32,701 nt of DNA from Streptomyces mayonensis (GTDB lineage Bacteria > Actinomycetota > Actinomycetes > Streptomycetales > Streptomycetaceae), in NCBI RefSeq assembly GCF_018982965.1, contig NZ_JACBYP010000092.1, forward strand, positions 1-32,701. The letters are read 5' to 3'. This document shows, piece by piece, positions 1-8,360 of this stretch. The number at the start of each line of letters is the position of its first letter. The first letter of the stretch is position 1. The notes beneath the pieces were generated by a model. It was given only the letters and a program-made list of their open reading frames with translations, searched no databases and was not told the origin of the DNA. A program made the position numbers and the translations under genes.

Positions 1-9
1 CCGCCGCCG

Positions 10-86
<77 letters not shown>

Positions 87-120
87 ACCGCCTTGTCCGC
101 ATACGTTCGTCCCGCTGCGA

Positions 121-140
121 GCCGCCGGGCCAACGGCGGC
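121..140. repeat. Short inverted repeat before the first gene
   Basis: GCCGCCG (121-127) and CGGCGGC (134-140) form a 7-bp stem with a 6-nt loop. A strong AAAGGAGG Shine-Dalgarno-like sequence follows at 147-154. The hairpin could be the end of an upstream transcript or an mRNA leader element; no U-tract follows it. Confidence 0.35.
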
Positions 141-169
141 TCCCCAAAAGGAGGACCGGGGGTGCGCGC

Positions 170-1945
170 GTGCGTATCGGACTGCTCACGGAAGGTGGCT
201 ATCCGTATGCGAGTGGTGAGGCCGTGCTCTGGTGCGACCGGCTGGTGCGCGGGATGGCAGAGCACGAGTTCGACGTCTACGCGCTCAGCCGCAGTGAGCA
301 TCAGGAGGCCGAGGGGTGGATGCCCCTGCCGCCGCAGGTCCGACGGGTGCGCACCGCCTCTGTGTGGGACCACGAGGACGACGGGGTCGCGTACGGCCGG
401 CGCGCGCGCCGGCGCTTCGCCGAGTACTACGGCGAGTTGGCTGCCTCCCTGTGCACCGCAGCCCCCGGCGACCCCTCCGGTGCCGCGCAGGACGCCTCGG
501 CTGCCCAGGCGGACCGTTTCGCCAACGCGTTGTACGGCCTCGCCGACCTCGCTCGGGACGAGGGCGGCCTGCCTGCGGCGCTCCGCTCCGAGACCGCCGC
601 GCGCGCCCTGGAACGCGCCTGTCGCGCGCCCGGCGCCCACCGTGCCGCACGCGAGGCGCGCGTCCCTGAGCTGCTGACCGTCGTCGCGCGCCTCGAACAC
701 GCCCTGCGCCCCCTGTCGCTCGACTGGTACGAGGACGACGGCCTCGGTGCGGTGGACCTGTGCCACGCAGCCTCCGGCGGCCCGGCCGCTCTCCCGGGCC
801 TGCTCGCCCGGCACTTCTGCGACGTACCGCTGCTGGTCACCGAGTACGGAGTGCGGCTGCGGACGCACTACCTCACGGAGCCCGACTCCCCACCGGCGAT
901 ACGGTCCCTGCTGGCCGCCTTCCACGGCCGGCTGGCCGCCGAGACCTACCGGCGCGCATCCGTGATCACGCCGGGCAACGCGCACGCCCGCCGGTGGCAG
1001 GAGCGATGCGGGGCCGAGCGCACCAAGCTCCGCACGGTCCCCCCGGGCATGGACGCGGCTCCCTTCGCCGAGGCGGGGGAGGCGCCGGAGTGCGCCGACC
1101 CGCAGACCCTCGTCTGGGTGGGGCGGGTCGAACCGACCAAGGACCTGGTCTCACTGCTGCACGCCTTCGCGGAGACCCGCAGGGCGGAGCCCGGGGCGCG
1201 CCTGCGGATCGTCGGGGCGCCGTCCGGCCCCGAGGGCGCGGCCTACCTCGCCCACTGCAAGGGACTGGCCGCGCAGCTCTTCCCCGACGAGGCCGACGGC
1301 CCGCACGCCGTGGGCCGCAACCCGGTCTCCTTCGAGGAGATCGGGGGACCGGAACTGCCGTCCCGCGCCGACGCGTACACCGCCGGCGCCGTGGTGGTCC
1401 TCTCCAGCGTCGTCGAGGGGTTCCCGTCCGGTCTGGTCGAGGCCATGTTCTGCGGCCGCGCGACGGTTTCCACCGACGTCGGCGCGGTGGTGGAGGCCAT
1501 CGGCGGCACCGGACTCGTCGTGCCCCCGCGCAATCCGCGGGCACTCGGTGAGGCGTGCGTCGCGCTGCTGCGCGACCCCGAACGCCGTGAGCGACTCGGT
1601 GCCGCCGCGCGCGCCCGCGCACTGGAGCTCTTCACCGTCGAGCAGAACGTCATGGCATTTCACGGCATTTACCTGGAGATCCTCTCCCGCACACCGGTAC
1701 GTCGCGTCCTTCTCGACGACACCGGTGAACCACTGCCGTTCGCCGCCCCGGCCGAGGCGCACGTCCCCGGCCGCTGGGCCGACCCCGCCGCACGCGTCGC
1801 GGCCCGCGGCGGCCCCGGCTGGGCGACGGAGGCACCCGACCCGGTGACGCCCACCCGGGGCGCGACCGCACACTGCGCGATCGAACGGGCAACCGGCGCT
1901 CGGGCCACGGCACCGGTTTCCATGACCGAGGGAGCGGCCCGATGA
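170..1945 (+). CDS. PelF-like GT4 family glycosyltransferase
   Basis: The product is a 591-aa cytoplasmic glycosyltransferase expected to build a polysaccharide from nucleotide sugars. The first ~300 residues match the DUF3492 region found before the GT4 domain in PelF-type enzymes, including a TE(Y)GVRLR segment that corresponds to the TEHG motif of PelF. The GT-B C-terminal half carries a WVGRVEPTKD donor-domain entry near residue 312 and the GT4 EX7E motif EGFPSGLVE at 416-424, followed by the usual VGAVVEAIGG and NPRALG segments. No signal peptide or membrane segment is seen. The GTG start at 170 lies about 15 nt after the AAGGAGG sequence, which is far, so the start is less certain than the frame. 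It overlaps the downstream membrane-protein gene by 4 nt, indicating translational coupling. The sugar specificity is not readable from sequence. Family assignment is firm; the Pel-like role is inferred from the neighbours. Confidence 0.88.
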   Translation: MRIGLLTEGGYPYASGEAVLWCDRLVRGMAEHEFDVYALSRSEHQEAEGWMPLPPQVRRVRTASVWDHEDDGVAYGRRARRRFAEYYGELAASLCTAAPGDPSGAAQDASAAQADRFANALYGLADLARDEGGLPAALRSETAARALERACRAPGAHRAAREARVPELLTVVARLEHALRPLSLDWYEDDGLGAVDLCHAASGGPAALPGLLARHFCDVPLLVTEYGVRLRTHYLTEPDSPPAIRSLLAAFHGRLAAETYRRASVITPGNAHARRWQERCGAERTKLRTVPPGMDAAPFAEAGEAPECADPQTLVWVGRVEPTKDLVSLLHAFAETRRAEPGARLRIVGAPSGPEGAAYLAHCKGLAAQLFPDEADGPHAVGRNPVSFEEIGGPELPSRADAYTAGAVVVLSSVVEGFPSGLVEAMFCGRATVSTDVGAVVEAIGGTGLVVPPRNPRALGEACVALLRDPERRERLGAAARARALELFTVEQNVMAFHGIYLEILSRTPVRRVLLDDTGEPLPFAAPAEAHVPGRWADPAARVAARGGPGWATEAPDPVTPTRGATAHCAIERATGARATAPVSMTEGAAR

Positions 1946-3429
1946 GTGACCTCGGCGAACTGGACCGGCCCGAGACCCCCCGCAGCCCGGGCGCCTGGGA
2001 CGAACGCTCACAGAAGTCCCTCACCGACGGCACCCACGACTCGACCGGGCCGGCCCGACGACCGGACGACGAGGAACCGCCCCCCGACACGGAACACCGG
2101 CACCGCGCGGACAGGCACCCCGAAGACGCAGCCGTGCCCTCGCACGGTCCCGGGCGGTCTCACGGTGTCGAGCGGTGGAACGGTGCTCGGCGGTCGGCGG
2201 GCGTCCCAGGCGCTGCCGCAAACGGCCGACGGCACGACCGTACCGGCGCACCGGCCGCCGGCGGGGCAACGGCCCACGACGGGGGAGCCGCCGCGGGCTC
2301 CGGACAGCCGCCGTCCGCCGTCCGCCGAGCAGCCGCCGACCCGGTGAAGACTCTGCTGCACCGCCACCGCGACCTGTGCGAACGTGCCGTGGACCCCCTG
2401 GAGATCGCCGCGGCCCTCGAGGCGCACGGTGTCACCGACCGGACCGCCGCACGCTTCCGCCACCGCGACGTCTTCTCCCTCGCGGAGGAGATGTACGCCC
2501 GAGTGCCGCGGGACGGTGACGACACCGCCCCACGTCCCACGGAACCGGCGGGTTCCCGCGCGGCACGACCTGCCTGGATCGTCCTCACCCTGCTGCCCGG
2601 CGTGCTGTGCGCCGCCGCGGTGGCCGGCCTGCGCCTCACCGAGGGGCGGCCCCGGCTGATCGCCGCAGGGATCGGTGCCCTCGCGGTGGCCCTGGCCCTG
2701 AGGGCGGCACTGCGCAGCGGCCCGCTGCGTGCCGCTGCGCGCACCTCCGGCACCTGGACCTGCTGGCTCCTCGGCTACGCCCTGCTGGGTGACGGACTCC
2801 TGCGCACCGCTCTCACCGGCGGCCCCGACGCCCTGCCCGACGGCACCACCGACGGTCCGTGGCCCGTCACCGCGGCTCCCGTACTGGCGCTCGCCCTGTC
2901 CTGCGTCCCCGCGGCCGGGTGCGCCCACCTCTTCGCGACGCGCGCCCGTCGCCGGCTGACGTCCAGCCGCGGTCTGGCCGACTTCTCGGCCGCCGTACGC
3001 CCTCTGCTGCTGGGCACGTTCGCGCTGTACACGGGTGCCCTGGCGGCCCTGCTCGCGCTGACCGCCGCGGTACTCGGCGAGCCTGCCGCGTACCCGCAGG
3101 CCCTCACCCTGGGAGCGCTGCTCCTGCTCGCCCGACTGCTCACCGTGCACGGTCACGCCCCTGCGGCCACCCTCGTCCTGACCGCCACGGCCGCCGCCGA
3201 GGCGACCGCCCTTGCCACACTTTTCGCCGGCCGTCTTCCAGGCTGCGGCTTCCTGACCGCGCCCGTGGAGGCCCTGGTCGCCGTCTGCGGTCCGGCAGGC
3301 GTACCGACAGCGGCCTGCGGTATCGGCGCGCTGACCCTCCTGGTGCACGCGACCCGCCGCCTCACCAGGGCATCGGCCCACGCGCACGGCCGCAGCCATG
3401 CCCACGCGGCGACGGAGCAACCGGGGTGA
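1942..3429 (+). CDS. Polytopic membrane protein of the glycan operon
   Basis: The start codon overlaps the stop of the glycosyltransferase (ATGA, 1942-1945), so the two are probably translated together. The 495-aa product has a ~190-residue hydrophilic N-terminal part. Its first 130 residues are Arg/Pro/Gly-rich and look disordered; then comes a folded-looking stretch with LCERAVDPLEIAAALEAHG and a RHRDVFSLAEEMYARVPR segment. About eight to ten hydrophobic helices follow from residue ~205 to ~470, and the tail is His-rich (HAHGRSHAHAA). I do not recognise a named family. Position beside a PelF-like transferase suggests an export or assembly partner comparable to PelG, but I see no convincing PelG sequence match. 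It could equally be an unrelated actinobacterial membrane protein. The reading frame is well supported by codon bias and coupling. Confidence 0.8.
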   Translation: MSDLGELDRPETPRSPGAWDERSQKSLTDGTHDSTGPARRPDDEEPPPDTEHRHRADRHPEDAAVPSHGPGRSHGVERWNGARRSAGVPGAAANGRRHDRTGAPAAGGATAHDGGAAAGSGQPPSAVRRAAADPVKTLLHRHRDLCERAVDPLEIAAALEAHGVTDRTAARFRHRDVFSLAEEMYARVPRDGDDTAPRPTEPAGSRAARPAWIVLTLLPGVLCAAAVAGLRLTEGRPRLIAAGIGALAVALALRAALRSGPLRAAARTSGTWTCWLLGYALLGDGLLRTALTGGPDALPDGTTDGPWPVTAAPVLALALSCVPAAGCAHLFATRARRRLTSSRGLADFSAAVRPLLLGTFALYTGALAALLALTAAVLGEPAAYPQALTLGALLLLARLLTVHGHAPAATLVLTATAAAEATALATLFAGRLPGCGFLTAPVEALVAVCGPAGVPTAACGIGALTLLVHATRRLTRASAHAHGRSHAHAATEQPG

Positions 3430-3484
3430 GCACGCCCGTACCGAGTCCGTCACCCATCCGCACCACCCCTCGAAGGAGCCCCAG

Positions 3485-3532
3485 ATGACCACCTCCCGAC
3501 CCGACGCCTCGGCACCGGGAGCCGCGCGATGA
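3485..3532 (+). CDS. 15-residue leader ORF coupled to the epimerase gene
   Basis: An ATG at 3485 follows a good Shine-Dalgarno sequence (GAAGGAG, ending 8 nt before it). It opens a 15-codon ORF encoding MTTSRPDASAPGAAR, whose stop overlaps the next start as ATGA at 3529-3532. It could pass ribosomes to the epimerase start, whose own Shine-Dalgarno sequence is weaker (GGGAG about 7 nt upstream). The peptide resembles no product I know and may be a relic of a moved start codon. Confidence 0.4.
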   Translation: MTTSRPDASAPGAAR

Positions 3533-4593
3533 GAGTCCTGCTGATCGGATCCAACGGATACCTCGGCCGCTTCGTCGCCGACCGGCTGCTCGCCGACCCC
3601 GCCGTCCAGCTCACCGCCCTCGGCCGGGGCGACGACGCCGACGTCCGCTTCGACCTCGCCACCGGAAGCCCCGGCGCCCTCACCCGCTTCCTCGACGCGG
3701 TCCACCCCGGCGTCGTGGTCAACTGCGCGGGCACCACCCGGGGCGGCGCCCGCGAACTCACCCGGCACAACACGGTGGCCGTCGCCACCGTCTGCGAGGC
3801 ACTGCGCCGCAGCGGGTGCGGCGCGCGCCTGGTGCAGGTCGGCTGCAGCGCGGAGTACGGCCCCAGCCAGCCCGGCTCCTCCACCGCGGAGGACGCCGTG
3901 CCCCGCCCCGGCGGCCCCTACGGCGTCAGCAAACTCGCCGCGACCGAGCTGGTACTCGGCTCCGGCCTGGACGCCGTGGTGCTCCGTGTCTTCTCGCCAG
4001 CGGGGCCCGGCACCCCGGCAGGCTCCCCGCTGGGCCGGCTCGCCGAGGCCATGCGCCGCGCCATGCAGTCCGGCGACGGTGAGCTGCGGCTCGGCGGCCT
4101 CGGCGCCCAGCGCGACTTCATCGACGTCCGCGACGTCGCCCGAGCTGTCCACGCCGCCTCCCTCTCCGCCGCCCAGGGCGTCATCAACATCGGCTCCGGC
4201 CGTGCCGTCCGCCTGCGCGACGCCGCCGCCACCCTGGCCCGCGTGGCCGGCTACGGCGGTGCCCTGCACGAACTCGACGCCCCGCCCGGCGCCCTGCGGC
4301 CCACCATCGGCCACCCCCGCGGCGAAGCCGTCGGCCACCGCGCCGATGTCCTCGGCCACCGTGCCGAAGCCCTCGGCCTCCACCGCCCGGACACTCTCGG
4401 GCACCGCGCCGACCGCGCCGACCGCGCTGACAACGAGCATCCGGCACCGGTCGCCTACCCCTACCCGGACGGCTGCGGCAGCTGGCAGCAGGCCGATGTG
4501 CGCACCGCACGCGACCGTCTCGGCTGGCGGCCCCGGATCGCCCTGGAGGAGTCCCTCGCCGACATCTGGATGGAGGCAGCGTGCCGTATCTGA
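3529..4593 (+). CDS. NAD-dependent epimerase/dehydratase (extended SDR)
   Basis: The 354-aa product is an extended short-chain dehydrogenase acting on a nucleotide sugar. The N-terminus has the Rossmann dinucleotide-binding motif GSNGYLG (residues 7-13). The catalytic YxxxK is present in PYGVSK near residue 127, preceded by the SAEYG active-site Ser segment, and QRDFIDVRDVARA is the typical later family motif. In this operon a UDP-GlcNAc/GalNAc 4-epimerase role, as for PelX or fungal Uge3, is plausible, but substrate is not shown by sequence. Residues ~265-305 hold a repetitive GHRADVLGHRAEALG-type insertion between the Rossmann core and the C-terminal GWRPRIALEESLADIW helix. The gene is preceded by an overlapping 15-codon ORF and overlaps the next gene by 13 nt. 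dTDP-sugar reductases or dehydratases are alternatives within the family. Confidence 0.85.
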   Translation: MRVLLIGSNGYLGRFVADRLLADPAVQLTALGRGDDADVRFDLATGSPGALTRFLDAVHPGVVVNCAGTTRGGARELTRHNTVAVATVCEALRRSGCGARLVQVGCSAEYGPSQPGSSTAEDAVPRPGGPYGVSKLAATELVLGSGLDAVVLRVFSPAGPGTPAGSPLGRLAEAMRRAMQSGDGELRLGGLGAQRDFIDVRDVARAVHAASLSAAQGVINIGSGRAVRLRDAAATLARVAGYGGALHELDAPPGALRPTIGHPRGEAVGHRADVLGHRAEALGLHRPDTLGHRADRADRADNEHPAPVAYPYPDGCGSWQQADVRTARDRLGWRPRIALEESLADIWMEAACRI

Positions 4594-5330
4594 CCAGCAC
4601 CCGAGTGGGTACCGCGAGCACCGACGTCCGCACCGGACTCGGCGTCCCGGGCCTGGCCCACCCCCTCGTCGCCCCCGGGGAGTGGGACGACCTCACCAGT
4701 CCCGGCACCCCGCTGCACTGGGTCGTCCTCAACATCGCCGACGGTCCAGGCGCCCACCCCGACCCGCACTGCCTGGCGGCCGCCGGCCGGCTGCGCAACG
4801 CGGGCGTCCGTGTCCTCGGCCACCTCGACGCCGCCCACGGCACGCGCAGCCTCGGCGCGATGATCTCCGACGCCCACCGGTATCTCGACTGGTACCAGGC
4901 CGACGGCTTCCTCCTCGACCGCTGCCCCGCCGAGCGGGCCGCGCTCCCCGAGATCCGCCGCACGGTCACCACGCTCCGGGTGATCCGTGACGATGCCCAC
5001 ATAGTGCTCGGCCACGGGACCTATCCCGACCCCTACTACGCCGAGAACGCCGATCAGCTCGTCACCTTCTCGGGCGCCTGGGCCGACTACCGCTGGTCCC
5101 AGGCGCCCGAGTGGAGTGCCGACCATCCCCCCGAGCGCTTCTGCCACTTCGTCCACGGCGTGCCGCACGGGCACCTCGAAGAGGCGCTGCGCCTCGCACG
5201 GTGGCAGGGAGCCGCGACGATCTACTGCACCGACCGCACGGACCGCGGCGGCCGCGCCGACCCCTGGGAGACCATGCCCGGCTACTGGGACGAGATCGTC
5301 TCGCGGGTCGGGACGGGTGTCTCGGAATGA
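4581..5330 (+). CDS. Spherulin-4 (GH135-like) family protein
   Basis: This 249-aa protein starts at a GTG inside the end of the epimerase gene. It matches the spherulation-specific family 4 fold, a TIM-barrel related to the fungal galactosaminogalactan hydrolase Sph3 (GH135). Recognisable elements are LHWVVLNIADGPG near residue 47, VLGHLDAAHGTRSL near 80, DWYQADGFLLDRCP at ~103-116 and DQLVTFSGAWADYRW at ~158-172. In characterised members the equivalent segments read D-E and FEG; here Asp113 is kept but the following Glu is Arg114, and the later Glu position is Ser164. No signal peptide or membrane helix is visible, unlike a secreted hydrolase. It may be a hydrolase with altered chemistry or a non-catalytic sugar-binding protein serving the polysaccharide operon. 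Family call is strong; activity is uncertain. Confidence 0.82.
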   Translation: MPYLTSTRVGTASTDVRTGLGVPGLAHPLVAPGEWDDLTSPGTPLHWVVLNIADGPGAHPDPHCLAAAGRLRNAGVRVLGHLDAAHGTRSLGAMISDAHRYLDWYQADGFLLDRCPAERAALPEIRRTVTTLRVIRDDAHIVLGHGTYPDPYYAENADQLVTFSGAWADYRWSQAPEWSADHPPERFCHFVHGVPHGHLEEALRLARWQGAATIYCTDRTDRGGRADPWETMPGYWDEIVSRVGTGVSE

Positions 5331-5393
5331 AAAAGGCCGTGGCAGTGTTACCGGGAGAGCAACCGTAATCACTGACCGACCAACGGAGTCCCC

Positions 5394-6572
5394 GTGTCGC
5401 TGCCACCCCTGGTCGAGCCGGCCGCCGAGCTCACCGTAGACGAGGTCCGCAGGTACTCCCGCCACCTGATCATCCCCGACGTGGGGATGGACGGGCAGAA
5501 GCGGCTGAAGAACGCCAAGGTGCTCGCCGTGGGCGCGGGCGGCCTCGGTTCGCCGACGCTGATGTACCTGGCGGCAGCCGGCGTCGGCACGCTCGGCATC
5601 ATCGAGTTCGACGAGGTCGACGAGTCCAACCTGCAGCGTCAGGTCATCCACAGCCAGGCCGACATCGGCCGGCCCAAGGCGGAGTCGGCCCGCGACACCA
5701 TCAAGGGCATCAACCCGTACGTGGACGTGGTCCTTCACCAGGAGCGGCTCGAGGCCGACAACGTGATGGACATCTTCAGCCAGTACGACCTGATCGTCGA
5801 CGGTACGGACAACTTCGCGACCCGCTACCTCGTCAACGACGCCTGCGTCCTGCTGAACAAGCCCTACATCTGGGGTTCGATCTACCGTTTCGACGGCCAG
5901 GCCTCCGTCTTCTGGTCCGAGCACGGCCCCTGCTACCGCTGCCTCTACCCGGAGCCCCCGCCCCCCGGCATGGTCCCCTCCTGCGCCGAGGGCGGCGTCC
6001 TGGGCGTGCTGTGCGCGTCCATCGGCTCCATCCAGACCAACGAGGCCATCAAGCTCCTCGCCGGCATCGGCGAACCGCTGGTCGGCCGCCTGATGATCTA
6101 CGACGCCCTGGAGATGACGTACCGCCAGGTCAAGGTCCGCAAGGACCCGGACTGCGCGGTCTGCGGCGAGAACCCGACCGTCACCGAGCTCATCGACTAC
6201 GAGGCCTTCTGCGGCGTCGTGTCCGACGAGGCCCAGGCGGCCGCCGCCGACTCCACGATCACTCCCAAGCAGCTCAAGGAGTGGATCGACGACGGCGAGA
6301 GCATCGAGCTCATCGACGTCCGTGAGCCGAACGAGTTCGAGATCGTCTCCATCCCCGGTGCCACGCTGATCCCGAAGAACGAGTTCCTCATGGGTTCCGC
6401 CCTGGAGAGCCTCCCGCAGGACAAGAAGATCGTCTTGAACTGCAAGACAGGTGTCCGCAGTGCGGAAGTCCTGGCGGTCCTCAAGTCCGCCGGCTTCTCG
6501 GACGCCGTCCACGTGGGCGGCGGCGTGATCGGCTGGGTCAACCAGATCGAACCGGACAAGCCCGTCTACTGA
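5394..6572 (+). CDS. moeZ: Adenylyltransferase/sulfurtransferase MoeZ
   Basis: The 392-aa protein joins an E1-like ThiF/MoeB domain to a C-terminal rhodanese domain. It adenylates the C-terminal Gly-Gly of small sulfur-carrier proteins such as MoaD, ThiS or CysO and then transfers sulfur as a thiocarboxylate, serving molybdopterin, thiamine, cysteine and sulfur-containing metabolite synthesis. The nucleotide-binding motif GAGGLGS is at residues 47-53, the zinc-type CYRC and CAVC pairs are present, VPSCAEGGVLG marks the E1 core, and the rhodanese loop CKTGVRS contains catalytic Cys350. The GTG start at 5394 has GGAG five nt upstream. It is separated by 63 nt from the spherulin gene and is probably transcribed independently. 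Actinobacteria often use one such enzyme for all carrier proteins. Confidence in the identity is very high. Confidence 0.96.
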   Translation: MSLPPLVEPAAELTVDEVRRYSRHLIIPDVGMDGQKRLKNAKVLAVGAGGLGSPTLMYLAAAGVGTLGIIEFDEVDESNLQRQVIHSQADIGRPKAESARDTIKGINPYVDVVLHQERLEADNVMDIFSQYDLIVDGTDNFATRYLVNDACVLLNKPYIWGSIYRFDGQASVFWSEHGPCYRCLYPEPPPPGMVPSCAEGGVLGVLCASIGSIQTNEAIKLLAGIGEPLVGRLMIYDALEMTYRQVKVRKDPDCAVCGENPTVTELIDYEAFCGVVSDEAQAAAADSTITPKQLKEWIDDGESIELIDVREPNEFEIVSIPGATLIPKNEFLMGSALESLPQDKKIVLNCKTGVRSAEVLAVLKSAGFSDAVHVGGGVIGWVNQIEPDKPVY

Positions 6573-6597
6573 CCGGGTCCCGGTCCGCATGTCCGGA

Positions 6598-6640
6598 CGG
6601 CGGGGGTCTCGGGTGCCGTGGGTGCCCGGGGCCCCCGCCG
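6598..6640. terminator. Hairpin terminator between convergent moeZ and lipoprotein genes
   Basis: Arms at 6598-6613 and 6625-6640 pair over 16 positions with two mismatches (G-U tolerated on one strand), enclosing an 11-nt loop. The hairpin lies exactly between two convergent stop codons, suiting bidirectional termination. There is no U-tract, as is common in Streptomyces. Confidence 0.7.
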
Positions 6641-6643
6641 CCG

Positions 6644-8185
6644 TCACGAGCAGACCTTGCCGTCCTCGGGCGCCGTGCCCTTCAGGAGGTAGGTGTTCAC
6701 CGCGGAGTCGACGCAGTCGCTGCCGCTGCCGTACGCGCCGTGGCCCTCGCCCTTCCAGGTCAGTACGACACCGACGTCCTTGCCCAGCTCGTCCGCCATC
6801 CTGCGGGCGCCCTCGTAGGGAGTGGCCGGGTCGCCCGTGTTTCCCACCACCAGGATCGGGTTCGCGCCGGGCGCGCTCACCTCCGGGGTCTCGTGCTGAC
6901 CGGCCACCGGCCAGTCGTGGCACCAGCCTGCGGTGTCCCAGCCGAGGAAGGCGCCGAAGACGGGTGAGACCTTCTCGAACTTCGGCAACAGCTTCTTGGT
7001 CTCCTCCAGGGTCGGCCGCTGCTTGTCGTCCAGGCAGGATATGAGCCGTTGCGAGTGGCTCGTCGTGCCGTAGTGACCCGCGTCGTCCCGCTCGTTGTAG
7101 CCGTCGGCGAGGGCCAGCAGCTCCGAGCCGTCGCCCTGCTCGGCCCTCTCCAGCGCGCTGGTGAGGGAGGGCCAGCCGCTCTCGCTGTAGAGCGGCAGCA
7201 CGATCCCGGTGAGCGCGAGTGTCTGCGTCAGCTTCCGGCCCGGTGTGGATGTCGGCAACGGCTCCGCGTCCAGCCGCTCCAGGAGGTCGGCGATCTTCCG
7301 GGAACCCTGCTCGGGTTCCTGCCCGGTCGACTTCAGGTAGTCGTCCAGTGCGCGCTGGAAGCCCCGCGCCTGGTTCTCCGCGTGGCCCATCGTGTCCGCG
7401 GTCGGGTCCACCACGGCGTCGAGGACCACCCGCCCCACGTGTCCCGGGAAGAGATGGGCGTAGACACCGCCGAGCTCGGTGCCGTAGGAGATGCCGAAGT
7501 AGTGCAGCCTCTCGTCGCCCAGCACGTGTCGCATCAGGTCCATGTCGCGGGCGGTGTCGGTGGTCGAGACGTGCGCCATCAGCCGGCCGGCGTTCTTCTG
7601 GCAGCCCTTGCCGAAGTCGGCCGCGTCCTTCAGGTAGGCCTGTTCCTCGGCCGGTGTGTCCGGCGTCGAGTCCACCGATTCGGCGTCCTCGATCGCCTCG
7701 TCGCTGCGGCAGCGGACGCCCTCACTGGCCGCCACGCCGCGCGGGTCCCAGCTGACCAGGTCGTACCGCTCGTGCAGCGAGGAGACGGTGTCGGCGTAGG
7801 ACGGCATCATGGAGACGCCGGAGCTGCCGGGGCCGCCGAAGTTGAACAGCAGCGAGCCGACGCGGTCGTCTCCGGCGGCCTTGGCCCGGATCAGTGCCAG
7901 GCCGATGGTCTCGCCGTCCGGATCGGACCAGTCCAGCGGCGTCTTCAGCGTGGCGCACTGCCAGTCGTCTCCCGGTGCGGGGGAGTCGGCCGTGCTCTTG
8001 CAGCGGCCCCAGTCCAGCGCCTGGGACGCAAGGGCCTCGGGCACGCCCGACGGCGCCGCAGCCGACGGGCCCGCGCTGCTCCGGTCCCCGTCTCCCCGGT
8101 CTTCGCCGGACGAGCCGCCGCTGCAGCCCGACGTCAGCAGCGCGGCGGCGGCCGTCAGAGCCGTCCACCGTACGAGACGCGCCAT
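6644..8185 (-). CDS. Secreted TAP-family alpha/beta-hydrolase lipoprotein (copy 1)
   Basis: The 513-aa product is an exported serine peptidase-type alpha/beta hydrolase of the tripeptidyl aminopeptidase (TAP, S33-like) family. The start at 8185 is chosen because it gives a classical lipoprotein signal peptide ending in LLTSGC with lipobox Cys21, and GGGGGAGAGG lies just upstream. The oxyanion segment FNFGGPGSSG, nucleophile motif GISYG (Ser233), the Asp-containing GNTGDPATPYEGA and the His in GEGHGAYGS complete the catalytic set in the expected order. The C-terminal part is the TAP-like domain with conserved cysteines. It should cleave short peptides from protein N-termini outside the membrane. 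It is a paralogue of the next gene, in the same orientation, with 263 nt between them, so each probably has its own promoter. Confidence 0.92.
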   Translation of the reverse strand: MARLVRWTALTAAAALLTSGCSGGSSGEDRGDGDRSSAGPSAAAPSGVPEALASQALDWGRCKSTADSPAPGDDWQCATLKTPLDWSDPDGETIGLALIRAKAAGDDRVGSLLFNFGGPGSSGVSMMPSYADTVSSLHERYDLVSWDPRGVAASEGVRCRSDEAIEDAESVDSTPDTPAEEQAYLKDAADFGKGCQKNAGRLMAHVSTTDTARDMDLMRHVLGDERLHYFGISYGTELGGVYAHLFPGHVGRVVLDAVVDPTADTMGHAENQARGFQRALDDYLKSTGQEPEQGSRKIADLLERLDAEPLPTSTPGRKLTQTLALTGIVLPLYSESGWPSLTSALERAEQGDGSELLALADGYNERDDAGHYGTTSHSQRLISCLDDKQRPTLEETKKLLPKFEKVSPVFGAFLGWDTAGWCHDWPVAGQHETPEVSAPGANPILVVGNTGDPATPYEGARRMADELGKDVGVVLTWKGEGHGAYGSGSDCVDSAVNTYLLKGTAPEDGKVCS

Positions 8186-8273
8186 GTCCTCTCCCCCCTG
8201 GCAAGCCGTCCGCGCCGTGCAGCGGATGGCGGTGATGCCATGGTAGGCGGATCCCGCGACAGTCGCCGTCCCC

Positions 8274-8282
8274 TGTGGATAA
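8274..8282 (-). other. DnaA-box-like 9-mer
   Basis: TTATCCACA on the minus strand matches the DnaA-box consensus. It is a single copy about 90 nt upstream of the first lipoprotein gene, with no cluster around it, so it is not an origin. It may be chance or a DnaA binding site in a promoter region. Confidence 0.4.
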
Positions 8283-8360
8283 CGCTGTGACCTGGTAGTT
8301 CGTGGAGCATCGGTGATCGTTCCGGTCGGCGGCGGCCGTTTTCCCGCCCCGCCCCCCTTG

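Noticed and set aside
2008..4440. 810-codon open frame on the minus strand
   Set aside because: It is a shadow of the membrane-protein and epimerase genes and is Gly/Ala/Val-rich with no domain.
4461..6923. 820-codon open frame on the minus strand
   Set aside because: It is antisense to the epimerase, spherulin and moeZ genes, whose motifs are clear. The frame is a by-product of GC-rich codon bias and has no domain.
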